Assembly: GCF_036711975.1 (NCBI RefSeq)
Contig: NC_091972.1
Coordinates: 129,001 to 193,000 of the forward strand
Length of the DNA: 64,000 bases
Direction of reading: 5' to 3'
Origin: Onthophagus taurus
Taxonomy: Eukaryota; Arthropoda; Insecta; Coleoptera; Scarabaeidae
Each line of letters starts with the position of its first letter. Position 1 is the first letter of the stretch. Shown here piece by piece: positions 1-15,000 of this stretch. The position numbers and the translations under genes are program-made. Below the pieces are notes generated by a model, which did no database searches, was not told the DNA's origin, and saw only the letters and a list, made by a program, of their open reading frames with translations.

Positions 1-3000
1 CTTTAGTCGGTTGTGGTGGCGCCGGCGTTATCGTAACCGAAGGTGATAAATCTTTGATACCAACGGGAAAGTTCGGGGGTCGGCCCAAAGACGATCTTTG
101 TGGAGGTTGCGGAACCGAGAGACTCGTTCTGTTATGGGGCGAACCCGTTACAGCTGTCACGTGAAGACTATTTCTATTTGATGGTGGAGGTTGCTAAAAA
201 AATAAAAATTTATTAATTTTCATTAAAAATTAAATGGAACGATTTAAGTTAAATTAATCGATGAAAATAATTTCAACACAACAAAATATAAATTCTGGAA
301 ATCATCCACTTCTTTATATCCCATATGGCTTTGGCCCATCTATAACATACAGGGTGATTTATAACATACGGAGGAGACTAAATGGGTAGGTACTTGAGGT
401 CAAACTGAAGAGATTTTCTTAATAATGTTTCGTTAAAATCTTAATAGTTACATAGATATCGCATGTTAATTTTTTAAATAAGTTAGCGTCAACTTTTGAG
501 AACCGCTGATATTCACTAAAGAACAATTAAAATACTTGTCAACGCCATCCTCATTTTTGAAGGAGCTGTCAAAGTAGACAATTTAATTGTTTAGTTTTAA
601 TACGTAATTTATGAAAAGAAATAATAGATGTTAATTTATGAAACGGATAATAATAATGTTTTAAATGCAAAATTACAAAATCTCTAAAACAAGAAAATAA
701 CAATAATAATAATAATAATCTCTTTATAACATATGTTCAAAGTGCTGTCCTTGCATTTCGACGCACAACTGCGCACGACGAATCCAATTTAACGATAATC
801 GTGGAAATCGTGGACGTATGTCCTCTGTAGCGGCAGGATGCGATGTCGTAGTTGGTCGATTGTATTAACCTCAGTGGCATATACTCTATCCTTCATGAAT
901 CCCCATAAAAAAAAGTCCAATGGGTTAAGATCGGGACTATGTGGTGGCCATGGAATAGGTCCACCTCGACCAATCCACTTTTGCCGAAAAGCATTATCGA
1001 GGAAATCTCGTACATTACGACTAAAATGTGCAGGACAACATCTCACGTCGCATAAGTAGCGGAATATCTTCCAGGAGTACTGGCAGATTTTCTTGTAAAA
1101 ACTGTAAATAAGAAGTTCCATTAAGAGTTCCTGGTAATTCGAAAGGTATTGTATTCCTATTAACGTATTGTTCACAATTCCCGCCCATAGATTCACTCTG
1201 AATCGTTGTTGAAAAGAGCCTTGACGAATAACGTGTGGATTTTCGTCCGACCACACATGGGAATTGTGAACATTTAGAACACCATTTCTGGTAAAACAGC
1301 ATTCATCCGTTACCAGTATACTGTCCGCAAAATCTGCTTCTCTGTTGGTACGACTTAGTAGCCACTCGCAAAATTGCAACCGCAAAGGATAGTCAGCGGG
1401 AGTCAGTCCTTGCACTTTATGAAAATGATAGGGGTGTAAACCGTTACTTTTCAACGTACGCCAAACAAAATTCTGGGATACCTCGAGTTGGTGAGAAATT
1501 TGACGAGTACTCGTGCTTCGATCCGCTTCCACAATTTCTAGAATTTCTTCTTCCACATTCACTCCATGTCTGTTTAGTCTACCGCCACCAAGACCTTTCT
1601 TAGGTTGCAGATTTCCTCTCTCTTCCCCGCTGGATTAACCGAAGAAAAGTGTTTTCAGAAGGGATCTGTATATTTGGAATACAGACGTCTTGCGTGTGCA
1701 GCGTTTTCTCCAGCTGCTCCATAAATAATAAGCATATCTACGTATTCTTCGTTACTGTACATTACCATTGTATTTTTTGATTAGTAAAAATTCTAATTTT
1801 GACGTTAAATGACATTATTAAAATTAAATGACATATCCGTTGCTAGGTAACCAAGTCAACTGGATTGACAGCAATAAAAACATGGTATCAGCGGTTCTCA
1901 AAAAACAAACACCAGTTTTTGAGTGATTTAACAAATTTTTAAATAGCCGTAACTGCCATATTACAAAGATTTTATTATTGGTGCTAATCAGGCATTGCTT
2001 AAGTAACCCCGAAATATTCGCAGTTTGAATTTAAACGTAGTGTAATACCGTATATCGTAAGAAATGCTGGGCAATTAATTCAACTTTAATGCTCTATATC
2101 TTTGTGATTATTACGTTGTAGTCAAAACATTATTAAGAAAATATCTTCAGTTTGGCCCCTAGTACTTGCTCTTTTAATCTGCTCCTTATGTTATAAATCA
2201 CCCTGTATATTATAAATGGTTTTTCCTCGTTTTGTTGGTATCTTCTTATGTCAACCTTCCATGTAATAAAGAGTTTCCGTCTTTTCTTTTGTTCTTCCAG
2301 TCTCATTTCAAATATTTTCTATAGGTACTTTTCATATACCTATAGACATACTATACTTCTTTCATAAATGTTTTTTGGTCTAATTTTTCCCTTACACTTA
2401 ATGTACGTTATTTATTTCAGATGCCTTTAGTGTTGATCCAACTTTATCAATTATTGTCTATGATTATGACAATTACAGGAGTGTAGGTAGAAGTGCACAT
2501 AACAAAATATAAAAATTTAGAATTACAATAGAACACTTGTGTCATCAATAATAAAAATATTTTTGTTAAGATTGGTTTGTCTTATATTTTCAATTCCTAA
2601 TAAGATCTTTATTATATTTCTTCTACAACCAGTCAGTCATCAAAAAAATCAAATCAGGTTATGCTCAAACCAGCAACAAATTATTTCCCCTTGTCTTGTA
2701 TATGTTATTATGGTAAATAGAAGTAACAATGTATATCAACAACAATACTATCTATCTGCTTCTGATCCCCTTTAAGGTGACACACACCTCATAAGAATGC
2801 ATCTTCAACCGTAAGGCGGTTAAAGTAAACAGATTCTGCCACAACATTATCAAAGACAATGTCTATATTATGTATTAAAAACAAATTATAAGCATTTGGC
2901 AAATAATGATCAAAGGTTGGGAACACTATAATGTACTGAAAATGAATTGTAACAATTCGCTCATTACTCAATTTGCATGTTCCAGCCAATGGTATGGTTT

Positions 3001-6000
3001 TCTTTTTCAACTCCTAATTATGTACTAAACTACCATTCGCCATTGTTGCGTTCTGCTCGATCAGCCAAGCATCCATTCATCATTTTATATTTTTCTCATT
3101 AATATGTCATATTACATAAAATTCAATATTAGCTTCATTACAAAATATAATCTCATTTTTATGAGATTTTAAAATATTTTCTTTTAATAAGTTTTTATTA
3201 ATAATTAAACTTACTCCACGTAATGGAGGTGGTACAGCATTTTGTCCAGTCTTGTGTAAATTTCTCGAATGAGCCGCTTGCGGTAACGGGGTGGTTTTGT
3301 TGGTGGGCACCTTGACCGTCGTCGGGGTGATGCTCAAGCCGCTTGGAAGACCCGTTGGGGGTAGGGCAGAGTGCGGGATGTTCGGTGGTAAAACGGCTAC
3401 GTTCTCTTTCAACTGTTGCGACTGTTTTAGCTTTTTCAATAAAACAAGTTTCATTTCTTCCACCCGAAGTTCTTCTCGTAACCTTCTCAACCCTCTTTCT
3501 CTGTAGAAAGAAAAAAAGTTTTAATTTTATTGATTTTTTTTAAATTCAATTTTATTTTAAATTTATGAATAATTCATATTAGGCACACACGTATAAATCG
3601 TTTCCTTGTCGTTTTTTTAAATTATCGACGTAGTTCCTAGACTACTTACACTATAAAGGAGTAACGGTATTGTAATTTATTAAAAAGGAACATTAACCTA
3701 GATGGAAAAGAGAAATAATTCTCTGAATTATTAATTCGTTTTATTAATTTCTCATTGTTTCATATTGATTTTTACCGTTGTACAAATTAAAACGAAAAGT
3801 TATTAATAAAAATTCCTTAACATGTACTAATAAAGATTGTGGAATTTCTTTATTCACTGTTACTAAACGCAGAAACATTTTTAAATTGTTTATCGATGAC
3901 GTGAATAACAAATTCGATTATCAAATAATTGCAATTATTTTTGATAAAAATATTCATAATTTTTTTTTCAAAGTTTTTTTTTTATCTCGCTTGTAGCAAT
4001 TATTTGAAGGGGAAGCTTGAAACGCGCGGCGTGAAAGGTGAAGTGTATTCCATCCTTTGTTGTGTTCATTGTACCCCTCCTCTCCACACTTTGCAGCTCC
4101 AACCCTTGCACATATTACCGCTCCGACAAATCAATATTGTGGTTCGTCATTTGCTTGTCTGGGATCTGGGGACCTGAGCATACTTTTTTTTAATCTAAAC
4201 CCAACCCATTATTAATTAAAAATGTGCGGAAATTTCAATCAAATTGTGAATTTTTTAAATTTTCATTTCAAAGCGTTCAATTATTTATTTTTTAATCGTG
4301 TAGTCGCCGATTATCTATTATTTAAAAATGAATTTAACAATTTTTATTGACAAGTTTTTTTACCTGTGTCTTAATTCTGATGGACTAAGTTCTTTGATAG
4401 GTGCTAACGGTGGCATTTCTCCTTCGCTCGAATCGCTACTGTAATCAAGATTTCCGTTGGTCCTCGGCTTGTCCAGGCCGTTTATCACAACGTCGGGACT
4501 CTCAACGTAACTTCTCGGTTCAGTTCTCGGCCTCAACACCCGCCGGTTTGTGATAGAAACCGTAGACTGTGTAGTCCCGGTTGGATAAGACATAAACGAC
4601 GAAGTTGAATTCGTAATATTATTACTAGCACCACCGCCAATATTATTTATTGATGATGACACTGGAGCCACGATTGAAATTGGGGTTGAATTGTTCACTA
4701 TTGGTAATGAGGAGGGATTGTTTGTTGTCACTGTTAAACCAGATCTATTCGCACTGAAAATAAAAGAAAGATATTAATTATTGTTTTAGCGAAAATGTTT
4801 TAAAGACTAGAATTAAAATTGTTGAGTACAATCAAATATGTAGTATAAAATTTGTTTAAAAATTATTTGATATGGTAAATGATTTTAGCATCCTTTCGTG
4901 CCAGAACAAATATTATTTGTTGGGCCGCGAAAAAATCGTAAATAATCAGATCTAGAACGCGTTTTATGATATTTTTCATGTACTGTTAAACAATTTCTTT
5001 CTATTAACGATAAATATGAAAGGATAAGAAAAGTTCCAGAAATCACAGAGGGAATACGGAAAATTTTCTTCATTATTTGGCGCCATTATTTTCTTGGCAA
5101 ATATGGTAAAACACTTGATGATGTAGTAAATTCGGATTTTTACCAATCTTGCAATTTGTTTAACAATAAAATACGAGATATGAGCGCAACTGTTGAAATT
5201 GATACACTTTGAGCAAGTCCATCTCCAAACATCTCTGTTTCTAAATAGCTTTATATTTTGTGGCTCTTCAAAGTACAGGTGTCCCAATTTCGATGTCCGC
5301 CTAGGCTATCTCCGAAACTAAAAGAGATAGAAAAAAAGTAGCTTTCATGTCATGATCTCGTTTTTCGAGAAAATGCTAATGCCGAAAACTCTGAACAGCT
5401 ATCGTCTTTTGTTTTCGCCCTATCGGCAAAAACTGAAAATTTTACAAAAACGACAATCGCGAATATCTTACTTATTATCAAAGATGGAGTATTATAAATA
5501 AAACATTATATGGGCAACTTTTTACGAAGAATTCAGTGGCGTAGGTAGAATTTTTTTCCCATCATTTATTTTCGAGATTTTAGACCTAACTTTATTTTTT
5601 TTAATGGAAACCATAGTTGGCTATGACTTAAAATAATTTGTTATTTTCTTCTGATAACAAATATATATAGTTTGTGGGGTATATTTCTTATGGTTATTGA
5701 ATAATTAACAAAAATTCATTTTGTTCTGTCTAAAACTAATGTATGTATTTAAAAGTTAATGTTGCTATGGTGATAACCATACATACTATGATGGAACATA
5801 AAGTATCAAATAATTACCAAAGTTTGTATTTAAAAATTCGATAACAACTCTGGCATTATGTGCTGGTACGATGCACCAGCATGTTAAGTGTCAAAGTATA
5901 ACAAAACTGAATAAAACTTTACAATGAATTTCGAAAATTATGAAAAATGTAACATGATGGAATGCTATATGTTATCAGATAAGAATGCGACGTTACTCGA

Positions 6001-9000
6001 GGAATTATATTTCACAAGATAGCCAGAAAGAAGACAACCGCACGAAAAAACCTTCAGCCGATTAGCAGAAAATTTAATAGATATTTGGTCCTTTCCCAAA
6101 CCACATACAAAAACATACCAAAATGACCTGCAAGAGAAATTGCAACAAGACGTCTGACCCAAAAGCCGCTGCTTCCGAATATGAAAGAAAAATAAGTATA
6201 AACCATACAAAGCGGGGCTAACTCATTATTTACGTGCCGGAGATGTCAATCGAAGATTAGAATTTTGTAGATGATATTTAAAAAAATTAAATAATCTGCT
6301 GTTTGTTCAAAATGTTATCTGGACCGATGAAGTCTCTAAGTGTTCAAAGAAGATTGGGGTTTAATGTATGGTGCGCCCTTTTAGATAATAGAATTTTGGC
6401 ATATAGTATCTACCATAAAAACTTAAACTCAGGCAAATACCTCAATATATTAAGGCAGCACATTGAGCCTTTGGTCGACAATTTGCCACTAAATATGTCT
6501 CAAATGATATATTTTCAATATGACGGAGCACCAGCACATAATGCCAGAGTTGTTAGTGAATTTTTAAATACTACTACAAACTCAAGGACAGTAGAATCTA
6601 ACAGGACTGCTACATCCATTGTTGTGACAGCCTACCCGCAAACTACGTCACACCATTTTCCACGTCCAGCTGTTGTTATGGTCTATGAGTTTGCTGTGAG
6701 AGGTTATATCCTAGACGTATTCATATTAGTTTTGAAGTTTTATGTTTTTAGACGTATTAATGTCCTTCATATAACCTCTAAAAACATAGACAGTTACCAG
6801 GCGTGGCAAATAGTGTGACGTAGAGTGCGGGCAACCAACCCGTAGTCGACTACACTGGATGTAGCAGTCCTGTTAGATTCTACTGTCCTTGCTACAAACT
6901 TTGGCAATAATTGGAAACAATGCTTTTCCTCATGGTATGGTTATCACCATAACAACATTAAGTTTTAAATACACACAATAGGTTTAGAAAGAACAAAAAA
7001 AATTGATACATTATATTCCATTGCTATGGTTATCACCATAGCAACATTAACTTTTAAATACATACATTAGATTTAGAGGGAACAAAATGAATTTTTGTTA
7101 ATTATTCAATAACTATAAGAAATATACCCCACAAACTATATATATTTGTTATCAGAAGAAAATAACAAATTATTTTAAGTCATAACCAACTATGGTTTCC
7201 ATTTAAAAAAATAAAGTTATGCCTAAAATCTCGAAAATAAACGATGGGAAAAAATTCTACCTACGCCACTGAATTCTTCGTAAAAAGTTGCCCATATAAT
7301 GTTTTATTTATAATACTCCATCTTTGATAATAAATGAGATATTCGCGATTGTCGTTTTTGCAAAATTTTCAGTTTTTGCCGATAGGGCGAAAACAAAAGA
7401 CGATAGCTGTTCGGAGTTTTCGGAATTAGCATTTTCTCGAAAAACGAGATCATGACATGTAAGCTACTTTTTTTCTATCTCTTTGAGTTTCGGAGATAGC
7501 CTATGCGGACATCGAAATTGGGACACCCTGTACATAAACACTATAAATATTGGAGAATTTAGGCAAAGGCGAATAGGGCCGTTAAGGTCAATCGATTAGA
7601 AAGACCGTCTTTCAAAAAATCGATAATCTAAATTAAATTAGACGGATTAGTAACGTTTTCACGTTCGAAAATTGTTCTAATTTTAGTTTAATTCACACCG
7701 GCCGTGAAAGCCTTCGTACTTATATTAATTAACATTTGTTCGGAAAAACAAAAAAATGAAATGGAACCTCAATTAACCAGCAAAATAAATTTTAGTAAAG
7801 AAGCTTATCTTCTTCTTGTAGGGACTGCAGGGGCAGTGAGCGCAGCAAACATTTCAAAAGAAAACTAACCTTATCCAACTTCTTTCTCGGAATGATTGAC
7901 ATTTTAAAAGAAAACTAACCTTAACCAATAATCTTTATCGATGTGGCTGAAATGAAATCGTCCAATTGTCTATTCTTTGTTTGCGATTAAAACAAAGTAT
8001 ATGTAATCAAAATACATTTGGGTAAGACACTGAAGCACCCAAAAAAGTAGAATTGTAACTCGGGGGAGTGTAAATTTGATAAACAATCTGGCAACATTGT
8101 TCTAGGTGACGTTTAATTTTCAACATAGAATTATCTGCAGACACATGCTAAGCTTTTGATCATATATAAAAATATAGAGTTATTCTAGATTTTGCAAAAC
8201 AATCATGACTTCTGGGTGGATAAAGGATTAGAAATACGACCTACTGTTAATTCTAGTCATAGTGATAGATTCAAAATTCTTCAAAATTTTTAGAAACATG
8301 ATTCATGATTTTTCACATCATGAATTGGGGTAAAAAAAAAATAATAAATGAATGAATTCAAATTTCAACTTTAATAAATGTAACTTCAAAATAAAAACTT
8401 GATTAAAACAGATAAATTATAGAATTGAAAATGAATAAATTTTAATTAATTTTTGTTTTTTTGAACTTTGTATTTTGACGTCTAAAAATGATTTAAAACT
8501 TTTTTCTCTAATCGTCTGATAACGAGACAAAAACATTGGTTTCTGATTAAGAAATAAGTTTTGTTTACTCGAAAATTTCTTTAAGAGTAGAACTCGATTC
8601 TAAACAAATCTAACAAATAATATAGAAAATTCACTTCTACAGTTATTTCGTAATAGTTTTAACCTCGTTGATAATGAAAACGAAATAGATAATGGTTTGT
8701 ATGTAAATTGCGCAATGGAAACAGAATGAGTAAAACTTGAAAAGAAAAATAAGCAAAACGGTCGATTCTATGACGGAATTTTATAAATTGTACACTTACA
8801 TTGAGGTTAATTGCTTGTTGTAGTTCAGTACAAAGTTTGCCTTTTTTTTGTTAATTTCTTTCCTCTAATTTATTGAAATATGTGGTGATCTCACATTTGT
8901 TGCATATTTTAATAAACAAATAACTTTAAAACCCGACAAAATAAAATGTAACGATAACGAGATAAGTTGAGGACAGAAAAAAAGAGATTCGAACAGGCTA

Positions 9001-12000
9001 TCGCTTGAAGGTTAGAGATACGGGTAAAACGTGCGCAAATACACGGTGAAATTGGAAAAAAACCGTTAAGAGGCAACATTCCTAAGATAGAACACAGTTA
9101 GAAACGCATTATTTTTTGCACAAGAAAATATTTGTAAACCATTAAAATTTTCTAATCACTTCGATTACTTTCAATTTATATAATCGTATTAATATGGAAA
9201 ATAATGAAATTTTCCAACGTTAGTAATAACTTCATTTCATTCGTAATACCAACATGTTTCCTGTCTTATTAAGCACTTCCTTTAGTGACTCTATTCTAAA
9301 GGTTCGTTCGTTTTGTTACATACTAATCATTTTATAATGTTAATTTTTTTATTAATGATATAAAATCATTCTATAAACGCAAAATTTGAAATTGTGACTT
9401 TCTAGAATCTTTTTGGGTCACAAACCGGTGCAGTGAAAAATAAAGGGTTAACCTAACACTTAAAGGCGGACATAGACCCCTCTCAATGTTGTAAGGGAAA
9501 TTCTTATTAAACTTACTTTTCATTTAGAGTACATTTACATATATTTAAGTAAAAAATTAGTAAGAAGTTGAGGTAGTTGAGAATTCAGACTTAAGTATTA
9601 TCAATTACGTTCTCTTCGTCTAAAATATTTTCAGATTTCTAGCACTTCCGGTTATACCGGAAGTCGCCATCTACTTTATTTTTTTAAATGGAACACCTGT
9701 ATATTTTTACATATTTGGATTTGTCTGTTTTGAAGGTTTATAAATAACTTTACTTTTTGCAATTTGATTCGGCCGTTCTCGAGTTATTCGATTTTTTCTA
9801 GAAAAATCTGCTCCAGCGGACATTTGTTCAAAAAATCATAGAACACTCGATTTTTGAGATATCAATTTAGGATTCAGAACATGCTTAAGCAACATGATGG
9901 AGTATGTTTTGGTGCCAAGAACGGCTGTCTAGATCGTTTGGTCACTTTACTATGACACGTTAACTTTTCGAAATTTAGAATTATCATAACTTCATTTTTT
10001 TAAATGGCACCCCCCATATTTTATTACTTAGTCGTCTTCGGCGTCTCATTTTACATCTTTTATACTCCATATATCCTATGCCTAACATTAATAGTTTGAG
10101 AAATAATTAGAGTTTTTTGAAAAATGCTCACATATCATATCGATATTAACCTAGTGTGCCATGGAAAACAAATGTTTAATGAGTTATTGACAAACGTCAA
10201 AGTTTGATTTACGTTGTTTGATGCTTGTGAGTCTGAAACCAGATAAAATGGATATTAATAACGTAAATAATGTTTATACAAATAAAGAAATCCATAATTT
10301 ATTTTTTGTGCACGAAAAGTGCGACAAAGTTCTTAGTAGAACTTGCAGAATGTTTAATGAAAATTGTCCGCATTTACCTCCGATGACAAAAGATAAATTT
10401 AGAAGAATAGAAGCATATTTTTTGCATTTTGGACGAATTAATCACGTGTTAAACTGACCAAAAAATGTAGTAGATAATGCAACGGAAGAGGTGAATGCCT
10501 TGGCTTATTTCGAGCCCAGTCCCAACACCTCAATTCGAGCTGCCAAAGAAGATCTAGGAATCATACTACGAACTTTGTCGCGCTTTTTATGCATAAAAAA
10601 TAAATGAAGAATTTCTTGATTTGTGTAAATAGTACTTTCGTTATTGTTATCGATTTTAACTCTTTTCAGTACTAATATTAAGGGACATAACAGATAATTA
10701 TTTGCTCACATGCATGAAGTGAGGTAAACAAGTGAGTCTTTGACAAGAACTCATTAAGAAGGCTTGTTTTTCATGGCACACTAGGCTAAATATCCATATG
10801 ATATGTGTGCATTTTTCAAAAAACCCTAATTATCTCCCAAACTATTAATGTTAGGTATGGGACATATGGGATATAAAAGATGTAGAATGAGACGCCGAAG
10901 ACGACTAAGTTATAAAATATGGGGGGTGCCATTTAAAAAAATGAAGTTATGGTACTTCCAAATTTTGAAAAGTTAACGTGCCATAGTAAAGTGACCAAAC
11001 GTTCTAGACAGCCGTTCTCGGCACCAAAACATACTCCATCATGTTGTTTAAGCATATTCTGAATCCTAAATTGATATCCCAAAAATTGAGTGTTCTCTGA
11101 TTTTTTGAACAAATGTCTGCTGGAGCAGATTTTTCTAGAAAAATTCGAATAACTCGAGAACGGCCGAATCAAATTGCAAAAAGTAAACTTATTTATAAAC
11201 CATGAAAACAGACAAATCCAAATATGTAAAAATATACAGGGTGTTCCATTTAAAAAAATAAAGTAGGTGGCGACTTCCGGTATAACCGGAAGTGCAAGAA
11301 ATCTGAAAATATTTTAGTCGAAGAGATCGTAATTGATAATACTTAAGTCTGAATTCTCAAATTTTTATTTTCACCAGAACCCCAGAAACGTCTAATGACC
11401 GGTCTCGCTGAGACACCCTGTATATACAGTGTGTCCCCGGATAGGTGAAACGACTCTTATAAAATGTAAATTTTTTTCGATATTAATTGTCATCTTTTGG
11501 GGTTCAGCCCTGCTTAGTTAAAGACTAATTTTAAACATATTTTCAAGTTTTAAAAGTTTAAGTGAGTGTTCACACTGAAGCGAAAACTTCTTGTGTGTCA
11601 AGTAAAGTACCTGTTCTGTTTACAGTATGGTAAAATGTTACTAAAAATGTTACTACTTTATAAGATTAGATACTTTATCAAGATTTTTTGTTTTGAGATT
11701 CAAATTGTTCGGGAGCAATAAATAAACCGTTGTTAAAATGTTCACAAAAAATTAATTGTGTGTTCGCCCACAAAAGAAAACAGTTAAACAGTTTCATCAT
11801 ATTTTTTTTTAGAGTCAATACTTCCTGCTGTAAGAAATCTTTTGATTAAACGCCAAGTACTTCTTTTAATTTCAGTATTTGAAAATTTTCCACTAAATAA
11901 AGTAATAGCCATATTTATCGGTTTTTCCCCGGTTTCATAACATTGAATCACGTAAACTTTTTCCTCTAATGTGAACATTGTATTTTAAAAACACTTTAAG

Positions 12001-15000
12001 TTTACTAAATTATAGTTTGACAGATTAACATTGACAGGAAAGCAATTTTGTTTTTCCATGGCAGTCTTTTTAGAAATAAAATTGTTTGATATGGATTTTT
12101 ATCAAAGTAGGCCGATCATTTCGAAAATTTGCATATGGGCACAGTTTTTCATTCTGAACAAAACTTCTTAGTAACACTTTCACGTACTGTAAACAGAAAA
12201 GGTACTTTACCTGCTACAAAAAAAGTTTTTTTTTCACTGTCAAGACACACTTGTTTTTTAAAAGTTGAAAATATGTTCAAAATTAGTCTTTCATCAAGCA
12301 GGGCTAAACCCCAAAAAATTACAATTAAAATAGAAAAAATTTTACCGTTTATAAGAGTCGTTTCACCTATCCGGGGACACACTGTATATATATATTACAT
12401 ATTACCTGTTGCTTTCATAGTGAATTGCAGACCATTTACTGTTGATGTAAAAGGCTGTTATTCTTTATAAGCGTCGAATATCTTTATAATTCTTTCATTC
12501 ATAACATACATATATTGTAGCTATCTTAATAAAGACTAATAATCTCAAAATATCAACTTCTCTCTCTCTCTCTCTCCCTCTATATTTCTAAAATCAGAAT
12601 CTCGAAAACTTTGTCTGTTTGGACCAATCCCAGGCAAGTGTAATAGAAGGCACGAGATGTTTACCCACCTGTTAAGATGATTTATTACTGCACCAATTCG
12701 TGATTTTACAACTAATTTTCAAAAACACCAGAGTACCTTATATTAAATATCATTAAAGCGATTTTAGGTAATCTTGATAATTCATATTACTGCTTATATT
12801 AAGTATTTACTACTAATAACAAAAATCATTATAAGAGTATTGCAAAATTTCGGTGACTCATCGAATAAAAACCAATAAATATATGAATTTTTTTTTGAAA
12901 AAATTATTGATATCAAAACTTTTTGATTTTGTTAATGCCAAGCTGCACTCCAAGCGCGTTAATGTAACACCACTTGATGCCATATAGTTGATTAAGATGA
13001 GAAGGAAACGATTTCATAGCGAGTCAGCGATTTTGACGGTCGTGTGAAAGGACTTATTTTAAATAACTTGGGCGAACGTTGGTTTTCAATTTCATCTTCA
13101 AAATTGACGCAAAAATGTAGTTGCCAGCAGTCGGCATCATCACAATATGAGGAATTGAAACGTGACCTTAGAATGGGAGAAACTTTTGCGATACCCTGAA
13201 TATCAATAATCCAAGAATATAAGGAAAATTATAGAAGTCTTTGTAAATAAAAATTTTTAAGTTCCAAAATATGTTGTAGAAAGTGGTTTTTCAATGATAA
13301 ATACCAATCTAAAATATTTGAAATATTAGAATCAAGTAGAAAAGCTATTTTCTGAAAGAAACTCTAAGATGGTGTAACTTTTTACATATCAATAAAAGAA
13401 TGTCTCTTAAGCACCGTATTACAAGTTACGCAAGAACACAACAATTACACCTAATAAAAAAATATATTGACACATTCTTATCGCTGTGTAGCTCTCACTC
13501 TGAAAGCTATCCTTTTTTTTAACTAGTCGCCTAGAAAAAGGCTTTCTGTCGGTAGCTACCCATTATCATGATTATAAAATCAACTTATTTATTAAAATAT
13601 GTTTGGCTAAATCAAGCGAAGTTTTCATACCAAGGTAACAACCTAAGCATTTTCTGGTCTTCGAATTTTCGATAATGTCATAAAAGTCGCCGTAAAAGAT
13701 GCAATGTAAATAAAGGGTGCTCGAGGCCAAACACAAAACTCCTAGGACGCACCATGTCTCCTTTGAGGGCGCGGCTAAATCGATATTAGCGTAATAATTC
13801 CAATTTTTTCTGTCGTGAGATTTTCCAATGAATCTTAATTAAGAGAAATTGTTAAAAATATTATGGGCAAAAAAAGTAGGTTCTATTTTTATTTATAACT
13901 CCAAACACTCATGTTGGAAATGGTTCTTTATCAATTTCCGTTTTTACTTGTAATTATTTAAATATCTCTGTTTGAGGCTATATGGTCAGCTTCTTTTAAC
14001 ACTTTTCGTTTGAAAGGTTTTTTCTTTTTCAAGCATGAAACTATCTAAAAAGTCAATACACTACTTTATCAAAAGTTAATTACATATTGACGAAATTAAC
14101 AGTCTTATACGAATATGTTAATATCGTGAAGAGAAAAAACTTGCAGATACAAGTACAAGTTGAGTAAAAAAAAAAAAAAAACATGAGTGATAGCCACAAA
14201 GCATTCTGGGTAGGCTATTCTCGATCTTTTAGATTAGGTAGCTTTGGAAATTTTAGAATTATAGAATAACTTTAAAATCATATTGAACATAATAATATTA
14301 ATTTTGACTAATAAAAAAATCTTGTAATTCAAAAATCGTAAGATAATAATTTTTTTCCCCTTAATACTGTGTCCATAGTCCAACCGGGCCCCCCCAACGT
14401 GTTTTCCTCTTAACATCCGATCTCTTTCGCGCCCCAGATTATTTCCAGTGAGATTCACCCCTAGGCTCTTTAGTACGCGGGGGCGTCGTCGTCGTCGCCC
14501 TTTTGTATACGATTAATTTGTTTTCCCTTTATTGATTTTTGCAACGGCGGCGGGTACCCGACGTGGCGCGCACACACACACACGTCGTATGCCGTGCAAG
14601 GGGGCTGTCGGGGGATGAAAGGGGGTGGTCGACGGTCGGGGTAGTGGAGAAATATGTGCATGTGGAAGAGAAGAGGAACGCGTGATGGCTGCCCGGGTGG
14701 AAGACTCACTCCAAGGGACACGGGGGAAAAAGGGAGGCGTCGGTGGTGGTGGTGGTGGAATTGGCCGGGGTTGAAATGAGCAGGCGGCAGGGATCCCGGA
14801 ACCACCACCGCCACCCAATCTACCACCCTCAAAAACTAACCCCACACCCACCCCCAAAATCTAACCCCAACTCCCATTTCGACCGACCCCGGGTAGTTTG
14901 AGGGGGGCGAAACCTGCGACTATGTAATGTGTCGCTCCGCGACTTGTCTCTCTCGTTTGTGGATGGATTGGAGGCTGCGGGTCGAAACGAAAGGGATTGG

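Larger units (their letters stand above)
5276..7530 (+). mobile_element. Mariner-like transposon with very long TIRs (about 550 bp), 2.26 kb
   Basis: It starts CAGGTGTCCCAATTTCGATG at 5276 and ends with the reverse complement ...GGACACCCTG at 7530, flanked by TA on both sides. The terminal inverted repeats extend from 5276 to about 5800 and from about 6930 to 7530, so a single-stranded transcript would fold into a long hairpin. The right arm contains an internal duplication of about 95 bp: a GGTTATCACCATA block occurs near 6938 and again near 7028. The unique core holds a broken transposase (5924-6940), itself interrupted by a 309-bp MITE. Confidence 0.85.

Noticed and set aside
12129..12470. 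113-codon plus-strand frame and its 77-codon minus-strand partner
   Set aside because: They lie within the right inverted repeat of the 11427-12384 MITE; the frames are by-products of the arm sequence.
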